44,102 bases of DNA from Silicimonas sp. (GTDB taxonomy: Bacteria > Pseudomonadota > Alphaproteobacteria > Rhodobacterales > Rhodobacteraceae), in contig JAJDZT010000134.1 of assembly GCA_022824525.1 (NCBI GenBank), forward strand, positions 1 through 44,102, given 5' to 3'. Below the pieces are notes generated by a model. The model did not search any database. It was given only the letters and a program-made list of their open reading frames with translations, and was not told the DNA's origin. This document shows positions 24,835 through 33,008 of the stretch, piece by piece; position 1 is the stretch's first letter, and each line of letters starts with the position of its first letter. The position numbers were made by a program, and so were the translations under genes.

Positions 24835-26592
24835 ATGGCCGAAATAACCACCGATGTTCTGATTATCGGCACCGGGCCCGCCGGTTCGGCGACATCCGCG
24901 CTATTGTCGAGCTATGGCGTAGAGAACATGGTCGTGAACCGCTATCGCTGGCTGGCCAACACGCCGCGCGCACATATCACGAACCAACGCACCATGGAGG
25001 TGTTGCGGGACCTTGGTCATGAGGTCGAAGCTGAAGCCTACATGCATGCGACTGAGCAGGATCTCATGGGCGAGAACGTTTTCTGCGAAAGCCTTGCGGG
25101 GGAAGAAATCGGTCGGATGAAAAGCTGGGGCAAACATCCGTTCAGCCGCGCCGAGCATCAACTGGCATCCCCCTGCCACATGAACGACCTGCCGCAGACC
25201 TTCATGGAACCGATCCTTTTCTCAACCGCTTGCAAACGCGGTGCGCAAGGGCGGATGTCGACGGAGTATCTGAGCCATGTGCAGGATGCGGAAGGGGTTA
25301 CAACAACGCTCCGCGACCGTCTTTCCGGTCGCGAGTTTGAAGTGCGCTCGAAGTATCTGGTGGGGGCCGATGGCGGCAACTCGCTGGTGGCTGAGCACAT
25401 CGACGCGCCCATCGAAGGCAAGATGGGCGTCGGCGGATCAATGAACATCCTGTTCAAGGCTGACCTTTCCAAATATGTCGCCCACCGCCCCTCGGTTCTC
25501 TACTGGGTCATGCAGCCCGGCGCGGATGTCGGCGGGATTGGCATGGGGCTGGTGCGCATGATCCGGCCCTGGGATGAATGGCTGATCGTCTGGGGCTACG
25601 ACATCAATGAACCCGCGCCCGAGGTTGATGAAGCCTTTGCCACCAGCGTCGCGCGCCAATTGGTGGGCGATCCGGAACTGGAGATCGAACTCCTCAGCGC
25701 GAACACCTGGACGGTGAATGATGCCTACGCGACCAACATGCAGAAAGGCCGCGTTTTCATCATGGGCGATGCCGCCCACCGGCACCCGCCCTCGAACGGA
25801 CTTGGTTCGAATACGTCAATTCAGGATAGCTTTAACCTGGCCTGGAAGCTGGCAGCGGTTGTAAAAGGTCAAGCTGGTGAAGCGCTTTTGGATAGCTACA
25901 CGGAAGAGCGCGCCCCGGTCGCGAAGCAGATTGTCACGCGTGCCAATCAGTCGATTGGCGAGTTCGGTCCCATCTTTGAGGCGCTCGGTATGACCGGCGG
26001 CGATGACCACGACGTGATCAAAGCCAATATGGACGCACGCTGTGACACAGGCGAAGCTGCCGAAAAGCAGCGGGCTGCAATCCGCGATGCGATTGCGTTC
26101 AAGAAGTACGAATTTGACGCACATGGCGTCGAGATGAACCAGCGCTACAAGTCGGGCGCCATTGTTACCGATGGGCAGATGGAACCGGCATTTGAGCTGG
26201 ACGCCGAGCTTCATTATCAGCCGACCACCTGGCCGGGCGCGCGGCTGCCGCATGTCTGGGTGTTCGACCATGATACCGGGGCGCAGGTGTCAACTCTCGA
26301 TCTTTGCGGCAACGGGGCGTTCACCATCCTGACGGGCATTGGTGGTGAAGCGTGGTGTGCCGCTGCTGAGAAAGTTGCAGGCGACATGGGGTTAGCCCTC
26401 AATTGCCATGTCATCGGTCCGCGACAGAAATACGTTGACCATGTTGGGGACTGGGCAAGGGCGTCCGAGATCTCCGATACCGGTTGCCTGCTTGTCCGCC
26501 CCGACCACCACGTCGCGTGGCGGATTGATGAGATGGCAGACGATCCGCAGGGCGAACTCACCCGTGTTTTGACCACCATTCTTGCGCGATAG
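24835..26592 (+). CDS. FAD-dependent aromatic monooxygenase, TfdB (2,4-dichlorophenol hydroxylase)-like
   Basis: A 585-residue class A flavoprotein monooxygenase that hydroxylates a phenol with O2 and NAD(P)H. The FAD motif GTGPAG is at 12-17, the substrate-side PRAHITNQRTME follows, the DG region VGADGGNS is near 175-182, and the GD motif is GDAAHRHPPSNGLGSN starting at Gly311. These are the signature segments of the TfdB/phenol hydroxylase branch. The thioredoxin-like C-terminal domain is present. A GGGAGG site 12-17 bases upstream fixes the ATG at 24835. It lies between maleylacetate reductase and the intradiol dioxygenase, so it most likely makes a catechol or hydroxyquinol for the next enzyme. 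Substrate could be a halophenol, resorcinol or hydroxybenzoate-derived phenol; the sequence does not decide. Confidence 0.91.
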   Translation: MAEITTDVLIIGTGPAGSATSALLSSYGVENMVVNRYRWLANTPRAHITNQRTMEVLRDLGHEVEAEAYMHATEQDLMGENVFCESLAGEEIGRMKSWGKHPFSRAEHQLASPCHMNDLPQTFMEPILFSTACKRGAQGRMSTEYLSHVQDAEGVTTTLRDRLSGREFEVRSKYLVGADGGNSLVAEHIDAPIEGKMGVGGSMNILFKADLSKYVAHRPSVLYWVMQPGADVGGIGMGLVRMIRPWDEWLIVWGYDINEPAPEVDEAFATSVARQLVGDPELEIELLSANTWTVNDAYATNMQKGRVFIMGDAAHRHPPSNGLGSNTSIQDSFNLAWKLAAVVKGQAGEALLDSYTEERAPVAKQIVTRANQSIGEFGPIFEALGMTGGDDHDVIKANMDARCDTGEAAEKQRAAIRDAIAFKKYEFDAHGVEMNQRYKSGAIVTDGQMEPAFELDAELHYQPTTWPGARLPHVWVFDHDTGAQVSTLDLCGNGAFTILTGIGGEAWCAAAEKVAGDMGLALNCHVIGPRQKYVDHVGDWARASEISDTGCLLVRPDHHVAWRIDEMADDPQGELTRVLTTILAR

Positions 26593-26602
26593 GAACACTC
26601 CC

Positions 26603-27490
26603 ATGTTGGAAGGATTGCCCAAGGCCTATTTCACCGAAGAAGACTCGGCGGACGTCGTCACAAGTCAGAACGTCAATGCCGAAGATGCCCGCCTGCGCGA
26701 GGTGATGAACGCAATCACCCGGCACCTGCACGCCGCGATCAAAGAGATTGAGCCGACGCAGGACGAGTGGATGAAGGCCATCATGTTTCTCACCGAGACG
26801 GGCCATAAATGCGACGACTGGCGACAGGAGTTCATCTTGCTCTCAGACGTCCTCGGCGTGTCGATGCTTGTGGATGCGATCAACTCGCGCCGTCCCGCGG
26901 GTGCGTCTGAAAACACGGTGCTGGGACCGTTCCATATCGGCGGGACCCCGGAGTATCCGATGGGCACCAATATCTGCCTCGATGGCAAGGGTGAGGATAT
27001 GGTGGTGCGGGGCCGCGTCCTCGATGTCGAAGGCAATCCGTTGGAGGGCGTGAAGATCGACGTTTGGCAAGCCAATGACGAAGGCTTCTACGATGTTCAA
27101 CAGAAAGGCATTCAGCCGGATTTCAACCTGCGTGGGGTGTTCCGAACGGGGAAAGACGGCAGTTATTGGTTCAAGGCGGTGCGGCCCAAGCACTATTCGA
27201 TCCCGACCGACGGACCGGTGGGCAAGCTCCTCGACGACCTTGGCCGCCACCCGTATCGCCCGGCGCACCTGCACTACATCATATCGAAGGATGGGTATGA
27301 TGAGGTGACAACGCATATCTTCGACCCGGACGACGTCTATATCGACAACGACGCCGTTTTCGGTGTGAAGGAAAGCCTGATTGCGGAGTTCGTGAAGGTC
27401 GAAGATCCGCAGAGAATTGCCGATATGGAATTCAAAGGGCCGCATTACTGGGATGTCGAATTCGACTTCGTTCTGGCACCGAAGACGTAA
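26603..27490 (+). CDS. Intradiol ring-cleavage dioxygenase (hydroxyquinol 1,2-dioxygenase type), module B
   Basis: A 295-residue intradiol dioxygenase with an N-terminal helical dimerisation domain and a C-terminal iron domain. Iron ligands are Tyr163 (GFYDVQ), Tyr198 (KHYSIPTDGPVG), and His222 and His224 (AHLHY). The strand DVWQAN with Trp155 is normal, unlike in the module A paralogue. The combination with maleylacetate reductase rather than a muconate cycloisomerase points to hydroxyquinol as substrate, which would give maleylacetate directly. ATG 26603 lies 10 bases after the monooxygenase stop. Confidence 0.93.
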   Translation: MLEGLPKAYFTEEDSADVVTSQNVNAEDARLREVMNAITRHLHAAIKEIEPTQDEWMKAIMFLTETGHKCDDWRQEFILLSDVLGVSMLVDAINSRRPAGASENTVLGPFHIGGTPEYPMGTNICLDGKGEDMVVRGRVLDVEGNPLEGVKIDVWQANDEGFYDVQQKGIQPDFNLRGVFRTGKDGSYWFKAVRPKHYSIPTDGPVGKLLDDLGRHPYRPAHLHYIISKDGYDEVTTHIFDPDDVYIDNDAVFGVKESLIAEFVKVEDPQRIADMEFKGPHYWDVEFDFVLAPKT

Positions 27491-27551
27491 GCCACAATGC
27501 GGCACGTGCCGGACATGGCCTCTCCCTCCAAACCTGAACACGGAAAAATAC

Positions 27552-28208
27552 ATGCTGGACAACACAGAAGCACTGGATCAGGCGGCCCGCGAAACCGCCG
27601 CCACCTTTCAGGCACGTGAACTGACCGCGCATCCGACAACGCTCGAATTGCTCTTCACCGAAGCCCGCACGCATTACGGCTGGCAGGATCGCGATGTTTC
27701 TGAGGACACGCTGAAGGCGCTCTACGAGATCGCCAAAATGGGTCCGACCTCAATGAATCAGCAGCCGATGCGGGTCATCTTCATCCGCTCGGACGAGGCG
27801 AAGGATCGTCTGGAACCCTGCCTGTTCGAGGCGAACCGCCCGAAGATGCGCACGGCTCCCGTGACGGCCATCCTCGCCTACGACCTGAACTTCTGGGAGG
27901 AGCTGCCGACGCTTTTCCCGCCGAACAAGAACGCCCAAGAGATCTTCAAGAACAACGCGACAGCGGCGCAGGTGAACGCGTTCCGCAATGGCACGTTGCA
28001 GGGCGCATACTTCATGCTGGCGGCGCGCGCTGTCGGCCTCGACGTGGGTGCGATGTCGGGCTTCGACAACAAGAAAGTGGACGAGGAGTTCTTCCACGGC
28101 ACCTCGCTCAAATCGAATTTCCTTGTGAACCTGGGCTACGCTGACACGTCGAAGATTTTCCGCCGTCTGCCACGTCTGAGTTTCGATCAGGTTTGCGAAA
28201 CACTCTAA
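27552..28208 (+). CDS. Nitroreductase-family oxidoreductase (RutE/TcpB-like), module B
   Basis: A 218-residue FMN-dependent reductase, paralogue of the enzyme at 6188: both share the GPTSMN, RNGTLQGAYFM, LDVGAMSGF and LKSNFL.NLGYAD blocks. It lies directly after the hydroxyquinol-type dioxygenase. In trichlorophenol degraders the related TcpB reduces hydroxyquinone forms back to the hydroxyquinol that the dioxygenase needs. That role fits here better than the pyrimidine-pathway RutE role, since no rut genes are present. The start at ATG 27552 is chosen because residues encoded upstream do not resemble the family and the space after the dioxygenase stop is short. Confidence 0.9.
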   Translation: MLDNTEALDQAARETAATFQARELTAHPTTLELLFTEARTHYGWQDRDVSEDTLKALYEIAKMGPTSMNQQPMRVIFIRSDEAKDRLEPCLFEANRPKMRTAPVTAILAYDLNFWEELPTLFPPNKNAQEIFKNNATAAQVNAFRNGTLQGAYFMLAARAVGLDVGAMSGFDNKKVDEEFFHGTSLKSNFLVNLGYADTSKIFRRLPRLSFDQVCETL

Positions 28209-28221
28209 GGGAGGAGAACCG

Positions 28222-28614
28222 ATGTCCGGACCGAACATCACGAAGGACGACATTCTGGAAGCCTCGAAAGGCATGCTTCAGCTCCAGCTCTATGTCGTAT
28301 TCACTAGGCCCACCAATGGGATGGGCCCGGTGATGGAGAACATCGAAGAGCACTTGAAGTTCCAGGTCTCGCTCGAGCAGCGCGGCATCATGGTTGGCGC
28401 TGGCCCCCATTGGGCCGACGACGAACACACGTGGAACGGCGAGGGCATGGTCATCATCCGCGCCGACAGCTTGGCCCACGCGCGCGAGATCGCAGAAAGC
28501 GATCCGATGCATGCGTCAGGTGCACGCGAATTCACCGTCCGTCCTTGGCTGCTGAATGAGGGACGTTTGAACCTGACGGTCGATTTCTCGACCGGCAAAC
28601 ATACGGTCAGCTGA
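28222..28614 (+). CDS. YCII-family protein, module B (first)
   Basis: A 130-residue protein with a YCII fold. The conserved histidine is His44 (EEHLKF) and the conserved aspartate is Asp94 (ESDPMHASG), followed by the closing strand FTVRPW. Most YCII proteins have no known role, but TftG of a 2,4,5-T degrader is a YCII protein that removes chloride from 5-chlorohydroxyquinol. That precedent, together with the neighbouring dioxygenase and quinone reductase, makes a dehydrohalogenase or related hydroxyquinol-handling role worth testing. A GGGAGGA ribosome-binding site precedes ATG 28222, 13 bases after the reductase stop. Confidence 0.82.
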   Translation: MSGPNITKDDILEASKGMLQLQLYVVFTRPTNGMGPVMENIEEHLKFQVSLEQRGIMVGAGPHWADDEHTWNGEGMVIIRADSLAHAREIAESDPMHASGAREFTVRPWLLNEGRLNLTVDFSTGKHTVS

Positions 28615-28638
28615 CCGGAAGAATGGGAGGAAGATCAC

Positions 28639-29685
28639 ATGAAAAAGACACTTGCAGCACTGGCCATCGGCGCTGCCGCGTCCATGGCGCAGGCCGAGAC
28701 CTATAACCTGACCATGGCATCGAGCCACCCGACTGTTCTGCCGTGGGTGGGCCAGCTTTCGACACTGGTTGTGGCTGAGACCAACACCAGGTTGGAAGCC
28801 ATGGGGTCGGACGACCGCGTGGAATGGACCGAGGCCTATGGCGGCGCGCTTTACGGCTTCAAGGACACGCTCGAAGCGGTGGGCGACGGCCTGACGGATG
28901 CGGGCTGGGTCGGCACGCTTTGGGAAGGCTCGAAGATGCCGCTGCAGAATGTGACCTACTTCACACCGTTCGTCTCGGATGATCTGGTCGGCACGCTTCA
29001 GATCATGAACGAGCTGCACCGCGAATTGCCGGTTTTGCAGGAAGCTTGGGAAGATCAGAATGTTGTTTTCCTCGGAGCAAGCGGGGTAGAAACCTATCAC
29101 CTGCTGACAAACTTCCCCGTCAATTCGCTGGCCGATCTCGAGGGTCGTAAGATCCTTGCACCGGGCCCTTCTGCCAACTGGATTAAACATCTGGGTGCGG
29201 TACCGGTCAACGGTGCTTTGCCGACCTACTACAACCAGGTACAAACCGGCGTGGCGGACGGCATGGTCGTCATCCTGACCGGCGCGTTCCCGAACAAGCA
29301 CTATGAGGTCGCACCGTACGTGACGCTCGTCGGGATTGGCGCGCATATGACCGGAGGTCTCGGCATCAACAAGGACGTTTGGGACGATCTTTCGGACGAT
29401 GTACGTCAGGTGCTGATCGAACTCGGTGAGGAGTACACCGTCGCCCACGCCAAGGAAGTCATGGCGCGCTACGAAAAGTTCCTCGCTGAACTGCCCAATG
29501 TCGGCGCAACCGTCACTGAGCTGCCAGCAGAAGAAGTCGCCGCCTGGGCCGATGGTCTGCCAAACTTGGCGGGCGACTGGGCCGAGGCCAACGGGGATAA
29601 GGGCGCCGCCGAGGTGCTGGCCGCCTATATGGACAAGGTCAAGGCTGCCGGGTTGAACCCGCGCATCGACTGGTCCGCGAAGTAA
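28639..29685 (+). CDS. TRAP transporter solute-binding protein (DctP family), module B
   Basis: A 348-residue periplasmic binding protein. A signal peptide of about 20 residues ends in MAQA. The start follows a GGGAGG site. The DctP fold segments AYGGALYGFKDTLEAVGDGLTD and TYYNQVQTGVADGM are present. As in the module A protein, the family arginine that binds the ligand carboxylate is missing: the motif reads GRKILAPG with Leu173 at that place. A ligand without a free carboxylate, such as a phenol, is therefore possible. It works with the fused permease that follows 6 bases after its stop. Confidence 0.92.
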   Translation: MKKTLAALAIGAAASMAQAETYNLTMASSHPTVLPWVGQLSTLVVAETNTRLEAMGSDDRVEWTEAYGGALYGFKDTLEAVGDGLTDAGWVGTLWEGSKMPLQNVTYFTPFVSDDLVGTLQIMNELHRELPVLQEAWEDQNVVFLGASGVETYHLLTNFPVNSLADLEGRKILAPGPSANWIKHLGAVPVNGALPTYYNQVQTGVADGMVVILTGAFPNKHYEVAPYVTLVGIGAHMTGGLGINKDVWDDLSDDVRQVLIELGEEYTVAHAKEVMARYEKFLAELPNVGATVTELPAEEVAAWADGLPNLAGDWAEANGDKGAAEVLAAYMDKVKAAGLNPRIDWSAK

Positions 29686-29691
29686 GAGCAG

Positions 29692-31659
29692 ATGGTGACC
29701 GTGTTCACGTCCCGCGGGTTTCGGCACGGCACCGATCAAACGGTCAGCGCATTTACCGCGCTGACCGGATTTGTCAGCGGCACGGCGTCCATCTGGATTT
29801 TCTGCCTGATGCTGCTGATTTGCGCAGACATCATCGGGCGCTCGGTTTTCAATTCACCGGTTCAGGGCGTGGCCGAGATCGTCGCCAATTCCATCGTCGC
29901 AATCGTATTCCTGCAGGCTGCCCACGCGTTGATGAGCGGACGCATGACCCGTACCGATATTCTCGCCGGTTGGCTGGAAGAAGAACGCCCCTTCGCCGCT
30001 GGGATCATGCGGATCGTGTTTCACTTGGCGGGTGTGTTTGTCTTCGCGTTGATTGCGCAAGGCACTTGGCCCAAGTTGGTTGACGCATGGGTCGAGAACG
30101 AATTTTTCGGCGCGCAAGGCGTCTTCACAGCACCGGTTTGGCCCATCAAGGCCTGCCTTTTTGGCGGGTCAATCCTCACAGCCGCCGCTTTCGCCGTGCA
30201 GGCTCTGAAGGACATCAAGGACGTTGCGAATGCTGGCCGCGTCGCACCGCTCCGCATCCGGCACAGCGTGGTGACCAAGCCCAGGGGTTGGGTTTTCGTC
30301 CTGGCTTTTGCGGGCCTGCTCGTCATTGGCTATGGCCTCTTCTTTGCCGATCTGGGCCGCGTGGGCATCGGGGTGGCGGCCATCGGGTTCATGCTGCTGC
30401 TGATCTTTTCTGGCGCGCATATTGCGGTCGTTCTGATCCTGCTCAGCTTCCTTGGCATTTGGCTGATCCGGGACAATCCCAAGGTCGCAATGCGCTCTCT
30501 TGCGCTGGCGGCTGACGGCGCGATCAACCGTTATCTTTTCGGAGTTGTTCCGCTTTTCGTCCTGATGGGTCTGATCGTAGATGCCGCTGATATCGGGCGC
30601 GATGCCTATCGGGTGGCTGCGTGGCTTTTGCAAAAAATCCGGGGCGGCCTTGGCATCGCAACGGTCGCCGCCAATGCGGTGTTTGCCTCGATCACCGGTA
30701 TTTCCATCGCGTCGGCCGCCGTCTTCTCGCGCGTCGCTGTCCCGCAGATGGTGGCGAACGGATACAACAACAGGTTTGCGCTGGGTGTGGTCGCGGGGTC
30801 CTCGGTCCTCGGGATGCTTATACCGCCCAGCCTGCTGCTGATCATCTATGGCGTACTCGCTGAACAATCCGTTGGTGCACTGTTCCTCGCGGCCATCGTG
30901 CCAGGCGGCATCCTTGCACTGGTCTTTGGCGTGGGCATCTACCTGATGGCCACGCTCCGGCCCCGCATGGTGATGCAGACCGACCGCCCAACGCTGATTG
31001 AAGGCGAAACGTGGGGCACCGCCATGGTGAAGCTGTTCCCGATTGTCGTTCTCGTCCTGATCGTACTGGGTGGCATCTACACCGGTTTCTTCACGCCGAC
31101 CGAGGCAGGCGCGGCCGGAGCCGCCGCTGCCATCCTCGTGGCGCTCGCCAAGGGCAGCCTGACATGGCCCAAGTTCTGGCGGGTGCTGGTCGACACGGGG
31201 CTGGTCTCGGTTTCAATCCTGATGCTCATCATCGCCGCATCGATGTATTCGCGAATGCTGACCCTCTCGACGATCCCGCAGCAGACGACGCTGATGTTTG
31301 CAGAGATGGGGCTCGGCCTCATGGGCTTCATGATGGTCTATCTGCTCCTGGTCATCCTGATGGGCATGATCCTCGACAGTACTTCGATCATGCTCATTCT
31401 CTTGCCGCTCTGCCTGCCCATCGTCACCGAGCTTGGAGGCAATCTCATCTGGTTCGGCATCGTGACCGTGATCGCGGTCGAGATCGGCTTGCTGACGCCA
31501 CCCTTCGGACTGACAGTTTACGTGGTGAAAGCCACGATTGCCGACCGAAACACATCGCTGGGAGATATCTTCGCGGGCACGTTCCCCTTTGTTGTAATGA
31601 TGACACTCGTCACGCTACTTCTTACGTTCATTCCCGCGCTCAGCCTTGTTTTTGAATAG
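29692..31659 (+). CDS. TRAP transporter fused small/large permease (DctQM), module B
   Basis: A 655-residue membrane protein that joins a DctQ-like N-terminal domain (residues 1 to about 185, four helices, with FFGAQGVFTAPVWPIKACLF as in separate small subunits) to a DctM domain. A linker helix near 200-225 connects them. DctM blocks are clear: GVVPLFVLMGLIVDAADIG, ATVAANAVFASITGISIASA, VAGSSVLGMLIPPSLLLIIYGVLAEQ, TPTEAGAAGAAAA and IGLLTPPFGLTVYVV. Module A has the same two parts as separate genes, so the modules were not copied as one recent unit. It ends just before the small YCII gene. Confidence 0.93.
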   Translation: MVTVFTSRGFRHGTDQTVSAFTALTGFVSGTASIWIFCLMLLICADIIGRSVFNSPVQGVAEIVANSIVAIVFLQAAHALMSGRMTRTDILAGWLEEERPFAAGIMRIVFHLAGVFVFALIAQGTWPKLVDAWVENEFFGAQGVFTAPVWPIKACLFGGSILTAAAFAVQALKDIKDVANAGRVAPLRIRHSVVTKPRGWVFVLAFAGLLVIGYGLFFADLGRVGIGVAAIGFMLLLIFSGAHIAVVLILLSFLGIWLIRDNPKVAMRSLALAADGAINRYLFGVVPLFVLMGLIVDAADIGRDAYRVAAWLLQKIRGGLGIATVAANAVFASITGISIASAAVFSRVAVPQMVANGYNNRFALGVVAGSSVLGMLIPPSLLLIIYGVLAEQSVGALFLAAIVPGGILALVFGVGIYLMATLRPRMVMQTDRPTLIEGETWGTAMVKLFPIVVLVLIVLGGIYTGFFTPTEAGAAGAAAAILVALAKGSLTWPKFWRVLVDTGLVSVSILMLIIAASMYSRMLTLSTIPQQTTLMFAEMGLGLMGFMMVYLLLVILMGMILDSTSIMLILLPLCLPIVTELGGNLIWFGIVTVIAVEIGLLTPPFGLTVYVVKATIADRNTSLGDIFAGTFPFVVMMTLVTLLLTFIPALSLVFE

Positions 31660-31669
31660 GAGCCATTCC

Positions 31670-31978
31670 GTGCATTTCGTCGTTCACGCTCTGGATAAAC
31701 CAGACGCCCTGCCGCGCCGCCTGGGCGCCCTTGCCGCCCATCGCGCCTACCTCGACACAGCACCAGCGGAGCATGGGGTGCGCGTGCTTCTCTCCGGCCC
31801 GTTGACGTCCGATGACGGCGAGAAAATGACAGGCTCGTTCTTCTTGTTGGATGCCCCGAGCCGGGAGGCCATTGAGACCATGTTCGAGGGTGATCCGATC
31901 GCCAAAGCAGATGTATGGGAGACACGCACCGTTACGGCATTCGCTTTGCGCCAGAACAATATGGATGGAACAGAATGA
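31670..31978 (+). CDS. YCII-family protein, module B (second)
   Basis: A 102-residue protein of the classical YCII/YciI size. It has His24 (LAAHRAYLD) and Asp75 (EGDPIAKADVWE), the pair thought to act in catalysis. It probably starts with GTG at 31670, six bases after an AATAGGAG site; the upstream in-frame TTG at 31646 lies inside the permease gene. It is a second, distant YCII protein in the same operon, flanking the TRAP genes on the other side from the 130-residue protein. A role in handling a ring-cleavage or halogenated intermediate is suggested by the TftG precedent only. Confidence 0.82.
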   Translation: MHFVVHALDKPDALPRRLGALAAHRAYLDTAPAEHGVRVLLSGPLTSDDGEKMTGSFFLLDAPSREAIETMFEGDPIAKADVWETRTVTAFALRQNNMDGTE

Positions 31979-32415
31979 CCAACATCTATCTGGCGATTGC
32001 CGTTCTCATTGGTATGGCATTTGCCTGTCAGCCTGCCATCAATTCAGTCGCTGCCAAGGCATTGGGTTCACCATGGCCTGCGACGGCTCTCTCCGTCGCC
32101 ATCACATTGGCGGCGAGTGTTCTCGTCATGCTCATCACGCGCACAACACCCACGATGGAGATGATGGGGGGCTTGCCGTGGTGGATCATAATAGGGGGTC
32201 TGATCGGTGTGCTGGTTGTCGGAGGGGGCGTTGCGATTGTGCCCGTCACCGGCGTGGCGCTGTTTTTCGTGTGCATGATTGCCGGACAATTGCTTGGCTC
32301 GGTCATGCTGGACCATCTGGGCGCGTTCGATTTGCCGGTGCGCGAGATTTCATTGTCACGACTAGCCGGCGTTTTCCTAACTTTTGCAGGGGTGTTCCTC
32401 GTTCGGTTTGGATGA
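31975..32415 (+). CDS. YdcZ-type (DUF606) DMT-superfamily membrane protein
   Basis: A 146-residue membrane protein with five hydrophobic segments and the family features: a start with AIAVLIGMAFACQPAINS, a central LPWWIIIGGLIGVLVV stretch and a C-terminal RLAGVFLTFAGVFLV helix. YdcZ/DUF606 proteins are half-size relatives of drug/metabolite transporters. ATG 31975 overlaps the YCII stop. As the last gene of module B it could export a toxic intermediate or halide-containing product, but its substrate is unknown. Confidence 0.85.
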   Translation: MTNIYLAIAVLIGMAFACQPAINSVAAKALGSPWPATALSVAITLAASVLVMLITRTTPTMEMMGGLPWWIIIGGLIGVLVVGGGVAIVPVTGVALFFVCMIAGQLLGSVMLDHLGAFDLPVREISLSRLAGVFLTFAGVFLVRFG

Positions 32416-33008
32416 AAATAGGGACTCGCTTCACAAGCAAATGAAACTGCGCAATTCGAGGTTTGCCCCGGTCATCCTCTCGAACGAAGTGCTGTTGCGA
32501 CTACGTAAGCCCGATGGAAAAGAAGATCATTAGGTCGCATCGCACTCTTAGTCTTTCGCTACAGCAGTCGATGAGGCAGTCGCACTGCGCCTGTCCGTCG
32601 AAGCTAAATGTCACGACGATAATGCTCCCACTGCAATCAAAGATGCACAACGTTACCGCAAAGTTCTCCATCGTTTCGCGGTGCTCTTTTCGATGTGCCG
32701 AAAGCGGGCGCGCCTTTGCGGAGTGTCGTCGCGCCACCGAGTATTGAAGCTCATATCGTCAAAATGTTCAGTCGGCTGGATCTGGCAGGCGATCAACTAC
32801 ACTTCGGTGGAGCAAGCAACTTCGAGCGCCAAAAAGGCCGACAAGACTAAAGTGATCATGCTGAGCGCTGGTTCGAAGAATATTTCGCTGTCTTTTCGGC
32901 GAATGTGAATGCGAACTTTTTTGGGGTCAATGCGAAGTGGGCGCAGGAATGAGGCAAATTGATGCTAAGCGCAATAACCGAAAAATTTCAATAACTTAGT
33001 GAGATTAG
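32416..33008. other. Gap without an intact gene between module B and tRNA-Glu
   Basis: 593 bases with no intact gene. The stretch holds the frameshifted remnant listed at 32550-32850. No terminator with a clear T-run and no convincing promoter was found by eye. Confidence 0.6.
32550..32850 (+). pseudogene. Frameshifted remnant of an unrecognised protein gene
   Basis: From 32550 one frame reads like protein (TAVDEAVALRLSVEA, then TAIKDAQRYRKVLHRFA). Near 32680 the protein-like reading moves to another frame and goes on as ALFDVPKAGAPLRSVVAPP and IEAHIVKMFSRLDLAGDQL, ending in TAA at 32848-32850. A single one-base shift would join the two halves into about 100 codons without a stop. Upstream of 32550 the frame is closed by TAG and there is no start codon, so the 5' end is missing too. 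I do not recognise the family. It lies next to the tRNA-Glu gene, a common place for debris of mobile elements. Confidence 0.4.

Noticed and set aside
32501-32674. Minus-strand frame with many Cys (MENFAVTLCIFDCSG...)
   Set aside because: No ribosome-binding site, unlikely composition, and it lies opposite the more convincing plus-strand remnant.
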